Shown one piece after another: positions 1-6,536 of a DNA stretch of 7,234 bases. Position 1 is the stretch's first letter; the number at the start of each line of letters is the position of its first letter. This DNA is from Nitrospira sp. UBA5699. Lineage in GTDB: Bacteria > Nitrospirota > Nitrospiria > Nitrospirales > Nitrospiraceae. The stretch lies in NCBI GenBank assembly GCA_002420105.1, contig DIHJ01000071.1, positions 24,087-31,320 on the forward strand. Reading direction: 5' to 3'. The notes beneath the pieces were generated by a model. The model did not search any database, was not told the DNA's origin, and saw only the letters and a list, made by a program, of their open reading frames with translations. Both the position numbers and the translations under genes were made by a program.

Positions 1-2300
1 ACCGGCGGAGGCGGCTCTGCAATGGTCGGCGCGACATTGACCGTTTGAGAGAGTTCCTCGGAAACCGGCTGTGGCTCGACCGGTGCGGGCTCCGGAGCGA
101 GGGCAACGGACGATGATTCCGGATGGACCGGTTCGACCGGCTCCGTCATCTCCAGCGGCTCTACGGCCGACGGTTCGGCCTCGGGAATATGCTGTTCTTC
201 GACAACCGTCGAAAATGACACCGGCATGGCGGGCAGCACCGGGGAAGCCAGCTCGCTGTCCGGGCTCAACGCAGCCTGGTATGCCGGCAGAACGGCGGTG
301 CCGCTTTCAATAGGCTCCGGGAAAGAGGACTCGGGTTCCGGAGCGGGAGAAGCTGCCGGAGCGCTTGCGACCCTGAACGTGTCTTCTCCGCGAACGGCGC
401 GTTCCTCGACGGCTTGGCCGGATGGATGACCGGGTGACGATGCGAGCCCCCCCGAAACGATCGCTTCCTCCGTCGGAAGCGGCGACGTTTGCGGAGCAAC
501 GGCCGCTTCGATCGGGCCAGAGCCGGGATGGACAGGCTCCGACTCGCGATTCCGTCCGACATCCTGAAGATCCCACGACTCTTCCTGCGGCTTTTCAGAG
601 GGAGTCGGGGTGCCCGGCGACGTGGTTCCGGCTGCGAACTTCCATGCCTTGTCGAAGACCGAATTCCACGAGAAGGAGCTTGTTCGAGAAGTCTCCGTGG
701 CGGATTCCGTTGGGGACTCCTTCTCCGGAGCGGCGATATCGAGCCGGAATTCCTCCGCATCAGCTGAACGGTCCGAAACGGCGGCGGCCGTCTGGTCCGC
801 CGGTTGAAACGGGATCGGATCGGACGACGGCAACGGCGGAGCGCTCTGCGGGGTGACGTCAGGAGCAGCAAGAGTCAATTCCCCCGAGAGGATCCCGTCA
901 GGGACCGGGGAAGACTCGGCCTCCGGAATCTGCATCGCGCCGTCTGCGACCTGCTCCCACGGCATCGGCGACGGCAACCCGGAGGAGACACCGGTGGATG
1001 CGGCCTCAACCGATTCCGGCAGCGTGCCGGCATCCCCGGCGGCAGTCGATACCGGCTCGAATGGGACGGGAGGCGCAGAGCCGCCGACCTCTGCCTCAAG
1101 CGATTGCGCGCTCGTATCCCGAGATGAGACAGAGGCCTGTGCAGAGGGAGAGTCCGGCTCGGGAATCACAATAGAAGAATCGGCGACCTGCTCCCACGGC
1201 ATGGGAGAGGGAACGGCTTTCAGCAATTCGGTTTCCGGGACCGAGGGAGCCGACGTTTCCTCGCCATTCTGCGTTTCCCGCACGTCCCGCTCACTTGCCG
1301 GCGGCAACGTGCTGCGCTCTATCAGGGATGGGTTCGCGGACTCCGCCGGCTCGGGAATTGCCGGGGTTTCGAATGCGGTGCCCGCCGGCTGGAGCAGCGC
1401 AACTGTGACATCAATCTGAGGAGCCGCCCCTTCGAGCGGGGAGATCGCATCCTGATTAAGGGAAACCGGCTCGGCCGGCACACTCGGCGGCTCCTCCTCA
1501 GATGGAGCGGTTCCCTGCTCCTGTGCTTCGTGCGTAACCGGGAGATTCGCGTGGGTCAACGATCCGGACGCATCGATCGAATCTGCGGCCGGTTCTTCAA
1601 TCTGCTCCCACGGCATGACCTCCGATGGAACGGTTTCCGTCGCAATACCGAAAGGTCCGGCGTTCTGGAGTGACTCGGGAGCCTCGTCGACGGAAACCGG
1701 GGATGCAGCGCTCGAAGGACGAACGAGAAATTCCCCGGTCTGAACGTCGAATAACGACGCGAGTCGGAACGCGACGGGGCTGGCCGGAGCCAGTTCCCTG
1801 ATCTTTGAATAGAGCTGTGAGGCCTTTTGGGGGTGCTCCAAATCGGGATCGTCGCGAAGAATTTCGATGGCCTTTCCCAGTTCCCCCACCGCCGCCATAT
1901 CGTCGCCCTTCGCCTGATAGACGTGGGCCAGCAGTTCAAGGAAGGGGACGCATCGGGGCCCGGCGGCCAGATACTCTCGCAGGAGCGATTCCGCCAGCCA
2001 GTAGTCCTGTCGACCGATGGCTTCATTCGCGAGGGACTCGAAGGCCTGCCTGGCGGTGACCAGACTTCCAAGCTTCAAGTGGAGAGTCGCAAATAATCTG
2101 CGGGCTTCCGTGTTATGGGGATCTAGAGCGAGCAGTTCCTTCAGTGATGCGGACGACCGGCCATACTTGCCGGCGTTCATCTGGGTGATGGCCTCTTCGA
2201 GCAGCGCGCTTTTCTTGCTGTAGCCGACGACACCACGCTTGTGGGCGCGAGCGGGTCCCTTCTTATCGGCTTTTTGCGAGGATCTCTTGTCGGTCCGCAC
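1..2300 (-). CDS. TPR-domain protein with very long Pro/Glu/Ser-rich low-complexity region (C-terminus beyond left edge)
   Basis: Reading the minus strand from the GTG at 2300 gives 766 uninterrupted codons to the left edge, so the stop lies outside the window. The start is fixed by an in-frame TAA two codons upstream (2306-2304) and a TAAGG Shine-Dalgarno seven bases away. Residues 1-25 are Lys/Arg-rich. Residues about 30-185 look like TPR-type paired helices (for example ALLEEAITQMNAGKYGRS, LLALDPHNTEARRLFATLHL, FLELLAHVYQAKGD, SKIRELAPASPVAFRLASLF). From about residue 190 onward the chain is dominated by Pro, Glu, Ser, Ala and Val, acidic, probably disordered, with MPWEQ at residues 229, 367 and 446. 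A single aromatic/basic island (FSWNSVFDKAWKF) lies roughly two thirds of the way along. I see no signal peptide or membrane helix in this part, so it is probably cytoplasmic unless a membrane domain follows. TPRs usually mediate protein-protein contacts; the specific function is not recognisable. It is divergent from the secretin gene. Confidence 0.85.
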   Translation of the reverse strand, partial: MRTDKRSSQKADKKGPARAHKRGVVGYSKKSALLEEAITQMNAGKYGRSSASLKELLALDPHNTEARRLFATLHLKLGSLVTARQAFESLANEAIGRQDYWLAESLLREYLAAGPRCVPFLELLAHVYQAKGDDMAAVGELGKAIEILRDDPDLEHPQKASQLYSKIRELAPASPVAFRLASLFDVQTGEFLVRPSSAASPVSVDEAPESLQNAGPFGIATETVPSEVMPWEQIEEPAADSIDASGSLTHANLPVTHEAQEQGTAPSEEEPPSVPAEPVSLNQDAISPLEGAAPQIDVTVALLQPAGTAFETPAIPEPAESANPSLIERSTLPPASERDVRETQNGEETSAPSVPETELLKAVPSPMPWEQVADSSIVIPEPDSPSAQASVSSRDTSAQSLEAEVGGSAPPVPFEPVSTAAGDAGTLPESVEAASTGVSSGLPSPMPWEQVADGAMQIPEAESSPVPDGILSGELTLAAPDVTPQSAPPLPSSDPIPFQPADQTAAAVSDRSADAEEFRLDIAAPEKESPTESATETSRTSSFSWNSVFDKAWKFAAGTTSPGTPTPSEKPQEESWDLQDVGRNRESEPVHPGSGPIEAAVAPQTSPLPTEEAIVSGGLASSPGHPSGQAVEERAVRGEDTFRVASAPAASPAPEPESSFPEPIESGTAVLPAYQAALSPDSELASPVLPAMPVSFSTVVEEQHIPEAEPSAVEPLEMTEPVEPVHPESSSVALAPEPAPVEPQPVSEELSQTVNVAPTIAEPPPP
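946..1616 (-). repeat. Three dispersed copies of an MPWEQ-encoding repeat inside the TPR gene
   Basis: The plus-strand 20-mer GCGACCTGCTCCCACGGCAT occurs exactly at 946-965 and 1183-1202, and its last 15 bases recur at 1602-1616. All three are in the frame of the long minus-strand gene and encode MPWEQ followed by V-A-D or I-E-E. The two closest copies are both preceded by PSP and followed after a few residues by I-P-E, so the protein unit is about 20 residues, embedded in non-repetitive low-complexity sequence. Confidence 0.85.
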
Positions 2301-2307
2301 TGGTTAA

Positions 2308-2312
2308 CCTTA
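2308..2312 (-). promoter_or_regulatory. Ribosome binding site of the TPR gene
   Basis: The minus strand reads TAAGG, complementary to the 16S rRNA 3' end, seven bases before the GTG at 2300. It supports GTG as the start; the frame is closed just upstream by a TAA, so no longer start is possible. Confidence 0.65.
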
Positions 2313-2344
2313 GCAGATCATCTGTGGCACAAACCGGCTCCCCT

Positions 2345-2358
2345 GGCTGAATTCAGCC
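2345..2358. promoter_or_regulatory. 14-bp perfect palindrome, possible operator
   Basis: GGCTGAATTCAGCC is perfectly self-complementary. It lies 45 bp upstream of the GTG of the TPR gene in the divergent intergenic region. A half-site copy, GGCTGAAT, recurs at 2446-2453. The regulator is unknown. Confidence 0.4.
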
Positions 2359-2372
2359 CTGTTCGGTCTCCA

Positions 2373-2389
2373 CACACATGACAAGTGTG
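2373..2389. promoter_or_regulatory. 17-bp interrupted palindrome, possible operator
   Basis: The sequence CACACaTGaCAaGTGTG has dyad symmetry at every position except those in lower case. It belongs to a group of TGTG/CACA-type dyads in this intergenic region (also 2323-2331 and 2405-2420). It could be a transcription-factor site; it does not match the CRP/FNR consensus spacing. Confidence 0.4.
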
Positions 2390-2404
2390 CAACTGGAGGG
2401 AAAC

Positions 2405-2420
2405 TGCACACAGATGTGCA
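2405..2420. promoter_or_regulatory. 16-bp inverted repeat TGCACA-N4-TGTGCA, possible operator
   Basis: Perfect 6-bp arms are separated by CAGA. The heptamer TGCACAC or its complement is also present at 2385-2391 and 2523-2529. Together with the two dyads to its left this makes three symmetric elements within 76 bp between divergent genes. Confidence 0.4.
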
Positions 2421-2636
2421 ATCCTGATGCCATCTTGACCCATTTGGCTGAATGTTTTTGCCTTTGTTTATCAGCGGTTAGTAGAGGCAGGGGAACAGGC
2501 CCGCTTGAGCTTAATCCAAAAATGCACACAAGTACCGAGAATGGGCAAACAGGGCCGACACAATTAATTTTTAGTTACATGCTGGCGACGGGAGGCCAAC
2601 AATTCCGCCCCGACCCTCCGGCGTTTTCCTGTTCGG

Positions 2637-2666
2637 TTGTGTCACTACGCAACCTTGTGGTAGGGT
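2637..2666 (+). promoter_or_regulatory. Weak sigma-70-type promoter candidate for the secretin gene
   Basis: TTGTGT (2637-2642) and TAGGGT (2661-2666) are spaced by 18 bases, with a TG one base ahead of the -10 (extended -10). Transcription would begin near 2673. The hexamers match the consensus only partly, so this is a guess from position and spacing. Confidence 0.25.
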
Positions 2667-2735
2667 CATCAAATTACCTTCTCGGTGACTAGCCTGACGA
2701 GACGACTAAGTCGCCCTCTGGTCTTCTATTCAACG

Positions 2736-4316
2736 ATGAGACATTCTTCGCCGATTCAGTCCTATTGGCTACTGCTCTGCCTGACAGCCCTCCTCAGCGT
2801 CCAGCTGATGGCTCAGCACCTCCATGCGGAGCCGGGAGGTGCAACGGGACGGGTGGCGTTGGATTTCAATGAGGTCGAGCTGCCCGTGTTTGTTCGCTTT
2901 ATCAGCGAACTGACCGGAAAAAACTTCGTCCTGGATGACCAGGTGAAAAAGGCCGGGGGGAAGATCACGGTCTTCTCCCCCACCAAAGTGACCCCGGACC
3001 AAGCGTACAGCCTGTTCGTGTCGGCGCTGGAAGTCAGCCGGCTGGCCGTCGTCCCTAAGGGCCCTGTCTACCAGATCGTTCCCATGGGAGAACTCCCCCC
3101 GGAACGCGGCGTGTACGTCTACAAATTGAAGCACGCCAACGCCACCGATTTGGCCGCGGTCCTGACCAACCTGGTCGCCCGGTCTCAGACCGTCGCCCAG
3201 ACCACGCCGGGGACCCGGCCGCCGATCAGACCGCTCACCGAATTCGAAGCGCCCGTCCAGGTGTTCGCGGATAAAGCCACGAATTCCATTATCATCAGTT
3301 CGACTAGGAGCGCTTACAGTAAATTGCAGGCCGTGATCAGAGATCTGGACAGCAGGCGGAAACAAGTTTTCGTGGAAGCCGTCATTCTGGAAGTGCAGGT
3401 CGACCGGCTGAGGCAGATCGGAACCGATCCGCTGCAAGTCGTCGGCGCCGGGAAGACCGGTGCGCTCCAGGGCATCGGCGGATTGAATCGCGCACCGGAG
3501 GATATCGCGGCGATCGCACAGACCATCAGCGGGATCGCCGCCGGCACCTCGACCGGAGGAGCCGTCACCGTTCTCAACACCGTCAACGTCCGCGCGTTCC
3601 TGCAACTGCTGTTGAGCCTGACGGACACCAACATTCTGTCGACGCCCCAGGTGTTGGCCGCCGACAATCAGAAAGCCAAAATCGTGGTGGGCGAAAACCG
3701 TCCCTTCCCCACCGGCCAGGCCCAGGGCATCACCGGCGGGACGCTTGTGACGATCGAGCGGAAGGATGTCGGCGTCACGCTGGAACTCACGCCGCAGGTC
3801 CTGGAAAACGATTTGATCCGCCTGGAGATCAAGCAGGAAATCACGGCGATCGCGGAGAACGTGGCCCAAACCATCGGCTCCGGCACCGCCACTGTCCCGG
3901 TCGGGCCGACCACGACCAAACGCTCGATGGAAACCACCACGATCGCCAAAGACGGACAAACCCTGGTCGTCGGAGGCCTCGTGCGGGACAACATCAGCAT
4001 CAGCGAGCGCAAAGTCCCGCTGCTGGGAGACATTCCCCTGCTCGGATGGCTGTTCCGGTTTCAAAGCCGGCAGACGGAGAAATTGAACCTGCTCGTGTTC
4101 CTGACCCCGACCCTGGTCAAGGACGACGCGGACGTGGTTGAGCTCAATACCCGGAAATCGATCGAACTCGGCACGCTCCAGCGCGACAACCGTATCGAGG
4201 AACCCACCAGACTCAAGCAGGAAGTGTTGGAGAAGCTCGATCGACCGGCCGGAGCCTCGCATCCGGTACCGACAGAGCCTTCTCCCGCTGCTCCTCCAGC
4301 CCCCAAGGCCGAGTAA
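2736..4316 (+). CDS. gspD: GspD-type secretin (outer-membrane secretion channel), compact form
   Basis: Secretins form multimeric outer-membrane gates for type II secretion and related systems. Numbered from the upstream GTG at 2685 (residue 1), the GspD-like N0 domain is at about 55-135 (LTGKNFVLDD, KVTPDQAYSLF), one N1-like secretin_N domain at 141-222, then QVFVEAVILEV at 227-237 and the secretin barrel at about 300-480, with TTIAKDGQTLVVGGLV at 418-433 and the hallmark VPLLGDIPLLGWLF at 444-457. A Pro/Ala tail ends the protein. I chose ATG 2736 because it gives a normal signal peptide (MRHSSPIQSYW, hydrophobic core, cleavage near HLHA-E); the GTG at 2685 would add 17 Arg-rich residues. 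Neither start has a clear Shine-Dalgarno. From the ATG it is 526 residues, shorter than the usual GspD of about 650-700, because the N2 and N3 repeats appear absent. No other secretion gene lies in the window. Family assignment is firm; the exact system served is not. Confidence 0.93.
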   Translation: MRHSSPIQSYWLLLCLTALLSVQLMAQHLHAEPGGATGRVALDFNEVELPVFVRFISELTGKNFVLDDQVKKAGGKITVFSPTKVTPDQAYSLFVSALEVSRLAVVPKGPVYQIVPMGELPPERGVYVYKLKHANATDLAAVLTNLVARSQTVAQTTPGTRPPIRPLTEFEAPVQVFADKATNSIIISSTRSAYSKLQAVIRDLDSRRKQVFVEAVILEVQVDRLRQIGTDPLQVVGAGKTGALQGIGGLNRAPEDIAAIAQTISGIAAGTSTGGAVTVLNTVNVRAFLQLLLSLTDTNILSTPQVLAADNQKAKIVVGENRPFPTGQAQGITGGTLVTIERKDVGVTLELTPQVLENDLIRLEIKQEITAIAENVAQTIGSGTATVPVGPTTTKRSMETTTIAKDGQTLVVGGLVRDNISISERKVPLLGDIPLLGWLFRFQSRQTEKLNLLVFLTPTLVKDDADVVELNTRKSIELGTLQRDNRIEEPTRLKQEVLEKLDRPAGASHPVPTEPSPAAPPAPKAE

Positions 4317-4346
4317 CCGGCCGTCCGACAGGCATGGGTTCTCCGC

Positions 4347-5546
4347 TCATCTCGCGGCGGACGATCTCCTGCCGGCCGGATTGAGGAAGAGCCCCAACAT
4401 CGCCACCGCAGAAAAACCCGCGCCGGCATAGAAGGTAACCGATGCGCCCAGCCGGTCCCAGAGCAATCCGGCAAGAGTGCTGGCAAGGAGCATCGCCAGC
4501 CCGGCGGCGAGGTTGAAAAACCCGTAGGCCGTTCCTCGCAAATCGGCCGGCGCCGCGTCCGCCACCATGGTTGCCAGCAGCCCCTGCGTGATTCCCATGT
4601 GCAGACCCCAGAGCCCCACCCCCAGGACGACGGTACCCCAGTGATCGTTCACGGCCAGCACCAAGTCCGCGGCAATGAGCACCAACAGACCGAACGTAAG
4701 CAGCTTCCTGTGGCTCATCGAATCGGAGAGTTTGCCGAACGGATAAGCGGTCAGGGAATAAATGAGATTCATGGCTACCATCACGAGCGGCACGAACGCG
4801 ATGGGAATTCCGCCTTGCTGGGCGCGCAGAACGAGAAAGGCTTCGCTGAAACGGGCCAGCGTGAAGACTGAACCGATGGCCACCACCCACCAGTACGCGG
4901 TGCCCAGGCGGATCAGATTTTCCCGACGGATCGGGTTCACCCCCTTCTGAGACTCACGGTGCGCCGGCTCCCGAACGCCGAACAACAACAGCGCCACGGC
5001 CATCAAGCCGGGGATGACGGCCACCCAGAAAACCGCCCGGAAATCGTCGTTCCAGAGCAGCATCAGTCCCACCGCCGCCAGGGGGCCGAGAAACGCCCCA
5101 ACCGTATCGAGGGCCTGCCGCAGGCCGAATGCAGCTCCCCGCAGCTCGGGCGGCACGATGTCCGCAACCAAGGCATCACGCGGCGCGCCCCGTATCCCTT
5201 TCCCGACCCGGTCCAAGAGACGTGCGGTCAGGACGAGGCCGAGGCCGGGCGCCAGAGCGAAGAGGGGCTTGGTCAGCGCACCAAGCGTATAGCCGAAGAG
5301 GGCCAGGGCTTTCCGCTTTCCCAGATAGTCGCTCAATGTACCCGAGAACACCTTCACCACCAGCGCAAGGGACTCAGCAAGGCCTTCCACGATCCCGACC
5401 GCGACCGTGCCGGTGGCGAGGACCGTGACCATGAACAAGGGCAGAAGACTGTGAATCATTTCGGAGGAGACGTCCATCAGAAGACTGACAAACCCCAGCG
5501 CCCAGACGCCGGACGGAATACGGTGCGACGGCGAATCAACTCTCAC
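4347..5546 (-). CDS. Major facilitator superfamily transporter
   Basis: An inner-membrane secondary transporter of 399 residues with about 12 hydrophobic segments, the usual MFS size. MFS motif A is present in the first half (GTLSDYLGKRK, residues 69-79) and in a degenerate copy in the second half (GKLSDSMSHRK, 271-281), consistent with two six-helix halves joined by a charged loop at about 191-217. Residues 110-129 carry DRVGKGIRGAPRDALVAD, a signature shared by a group of uncharacterised MFS permeases. Substrate cannot be deduced. The frame is open further upstream, to 5681, but I start it at GTG 5546, which has GGGAGGT nine bases upstream; ATGs at 5594 and 5591 lack a Shine-Dalgarno and lie at the predicted transcription start. 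It converges on the secretin gene with a 30-bp gap that holds no obvious terminator. Confidence 0.9.
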   Translation of the reverse strand: MRVDSPSHRIPSGVWALGFVSLLMDVSSEMIHSLLPLFMVTVLATGTVAVGIVEGLAESLALVVKVFSGTLSDYLGKRKALALFGYTLGALTKPLFALAPGLGLVLTARLLDRVGKGIRGAPRDALVADIVPPELRGAAFGLRQALDTVGAFLGPLAAVGLMLLWNDDFRAVFWVAVIPGLMAVALLLFGVREPAHRESQKGVNPIRRENLIRLGTAYWWVVAIGSVFTLARFSEAFLVLRAQQGGIPIAFVPLVMVAMNLIYSLTAYPFGKLSDSMSHRKLLTFGLLVLIAADLVLAVNDHWGTVVLGVGLWGLHMGITQGLLATMVADAAPADLRGTAYGFFNLAAGLAMLLASTLAGLLWDRLGASVTFYAGAGFSAVAMLGLFLNPAGRRSSAAR

Positions 5547-5554
5547 GGGCGATA

Positions 5555-5561
5555 ACCTCCC
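5555..5561 (-). promoter_or_regulatory. Ribosome binding site deciding the MFS start
   Basis: The minus strand reads GGGAGGT, a strong Shine-Dalgarno, about nine bases (counted from the GG core) before GTG 5546. It is the only good ribosome-binding site near the 5' end of this frame, so it argues for the shorter protein. Confidence 0.65.
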
Positions 5562-5601
5562 GACAGATCCTCCGGGAACCGGCAGGATCATCATCCGGTC
5601 G

Positions 5602-5607
5602 AGTATA
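5602..5607 (-). promoter_or_regulatory. Candidate -10 element for the MFS gene
   Basis: The minus strand reads TATACT inside TATATACT, five of six matches to TATAAT. Initiation would fall near 5595, giving a leader of about 50 nt before GTG 5546. No convincing -35 hexamer is found 16-18 bases upstream. Confidence 0.3.
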
Positions 5608-5912
5608 TACGATGTCTGAAAGAGTCGTGGTTCGACCTTCGCGCGTGCTCCCCGAGCTGACGACTGCCTCGGGAATCCCACATTTCAAAATCCACAACCG
5701 GCTTCGCCAACTCAGAAATCTCTTTTAGGCTCCTTCCGCCTTTGGCGTTCTCCCGTACAAACCCCGCCTTGCGGGATTCAGAAAGAGACAAAGTCGCACA
5801 ATTCGTCATCGGTTCTCTTACGATTCCGCTCCCCGACGAGCCGACCGGCCGAAAAACGCTGAGGATTTCCATATTTCGACACAGGCCCGGACAAGCCTCT
5901 TCACGGCCGACA
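5608..5912. other. Non-coding region between divergent MFS and lipoprotein genes
   Basis: I see no supportable gene here. It holds small inverted repeats: CCCGAG/CTCGGG (5651-5656 and 5668-5673), CGCC-TTT-GGCG (5737-5747) and CCCGC-CTT-GCGGG (5763-5775). None has a U-tract that would make it a clear terminator. The part from about 5790 to 5860 is where an activator of the sigma-54 promoter would be expected to bind, but no obvious enhancer dyad is visible. Confidence 0.5.
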
Positions 5913-5928
5913 TGGCACCCCCCTTGCT
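5913..5928 (+). promoter_or_regulatory. Sigma-54 (RpoN) -24/-12 promoter of the lipoprotein gene
   Basis: TGGCAC (5913-5918), five C residues, then TTGCT (5924-5928) matches the sigma-54 consensus TGGCAC-N5-TTGCW at every conserved position, with the invariant GG (5914-5915) and GC (5926-5927) separated by exactly ten bases. Initiation would fall near 5939, leaving a leader of about 28 nt with AGGAGG before ATG 5967. Sigma-54 promoters require an AAA+ enhancer-binding protein; none is encoded in the window. Confidence 0.75.
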
Positions 5929-5956
5929 TATCCGAACAGGCGACATCAACCGGACC

Positions 5957-5962
5957 AGGAGG
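5957..5962 (+). promoter_or_regulatory. Ribosome binding site deciding the lipoprotein start
   Basis: AGGAGG lies four bases before ATG 5967. The same frame is open back to a TTG at 5742, but that lies upstream of the promoter, so the ATG is the start. Confidence 0.8.
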
Positions 5963-5966
5963 GCTT

Positions 5967-6536
5967 ATGCGAAAGACACCGGAACTCGTGCTTCTCGGAA
6001 TGCTGGCCGTGGCTTCCCTGCTCGTCCAGGCCTGCGTCACCCGGTCCGGATCGACTGCCGGCGACGAATCCATGGCCCAGGGAGAACGGATCGACGAACC
6101 GATGATCAGGCATATTCCGCCCCAGGACCTCGCCGTGACGACGTCGCGGACGAAGCCCTCCATGCGAGCGGAGCTGTCCGCCCGCAATGCAACCGGACTG
6201 CCGCAGGGGACACTAAGGGATGTCCTCTTCGACTTTGATCGCGCCACGCTCCGGGAAGATGCGCTGCCCGTGCTGGAGGCCAACGCCCGGCGACTCATGG
6301 ACCAGGGAGTCACGCGCCTGCTGCTCGAAGGCCGCGGAGACGAGATAGGAACCGCGGCATACAACATCGTGTTGGGCGAGCGCCGGGCCAGAAGCGTGAA
6401 GTCGTATCTTCAGGAACTCGGGCTGTCGGCCCAACTCAAGACGACGAGCTACGGCAAGGATCGTCCCCTCTGTTTCTCCCGCAGCGAAGACTGCATGCAG
6501 AGGAACCGCAGCGTCCATTTTGTCGTGAAAGAATAA
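5967..6536 (+). CDS. Pal-like OmpA-family peptidoglycan-associated lipoprotein
   Basis: Predicted to anchor the outer membrane to peptidoglycan. The 189-residue product begins MRKTPELVLLGMLAVASLLVQAC: a short positive n-region, a hydrophobic core and a lipobox with Cys23. Val at +2 (not Asp) suggests outer-membrane sorting. A linker of about 60 residues leads to a C-terminal OmpA/Pal domain (84-189) starting VLFDFDRATL and containing YNIVLGERRARSVKSYL and SYGKDRP, very close to Pal. The Asp and Arg that bind diaminopimelate in OmpA-type domains correspond to Asp125 and Arg140 and are kept. The usual GH(T/C/A)D is GRGD here (His replaced by Arg123), and the terminal NRR is NRS. Cys169 and Cys176 could form a disulfide. 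No tolQRAB genes are nearby, so this may be a Pal paralogue rather than the Tol partner itself. Expression is probably sigma-54 dependent. Confidence 0.9.
   Translation: MRKTPELVLLGMLAVASLLVQACVTRSGSTAGDESMAQGERIDEPMIRHIPPQDLAVTTSRTKPSMRAELSARNATGLPQGTLRDVLFDFDRATLREDALPVLEANARRLMDQGVTRLLLEGRGDEIGTAAYNIVLGERRARSVKSYLQELGLSAQLKTTSYGKDRPLCFSRSEDCMQRNRSVHFVVKE

Noticed and set aside
266..871. A 201-codon Arg-rich minus-strand ORF and several plus-strand ORFs in the first 1.4 kb
   Set aside because: All overlap the low-complexity part of the TPR gene in other frames; their Arg/Pro/Ser-rich products are typical out-of-frame readings of GC-rich DNA.
1556..2071. A 171-codon minus-strand ORF in another frame inside the TPR gene
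   Set aside because: It is Arg/Pro/Ser-rich and overlaps the open frame from GTG 2300, which shows TPR periodicity and a supported start.
2378..2692. A 104-codon plus-strand ORF in the divergent intergenic region
   Set aside because: No Shine-Dalgarno, no recognisable domain, and it runs across the dyads and the secretin promoter candidate.
2769..4262. A 497-codon minus-strand ORF antisense to the secretin gene
   Set aside because: Its product is a His/Gly/Asp/Arg-rich mixture without a recognisable fold, and the opposite strand encodes a clear secretin with family motifs. Long antisense frames are a common by-product of GC-rich codon use.
5628..5640. GGTTCGACC resembling a tRNA T-loop
   Set aside because: No cloverleaf can be built around it: no anticodon arm, acceptor stem pairing or CCA end.
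5742..5966. N-terminal extension of the lipoprotein from a TTG at 5742
   Set aside because: It would put the signal peptide and lipobox in mid-protein and lies upstream of the sigma-54 promoter; AGGAGG/ATG 5967 explains the start.
5591..6367. A 258-codon minus-strand ORF opposite the lipoprotein gene
   Set aside because: Ser/Arg-rich shadow of a gene with a well-defined Pal domain; no supporting motifs.
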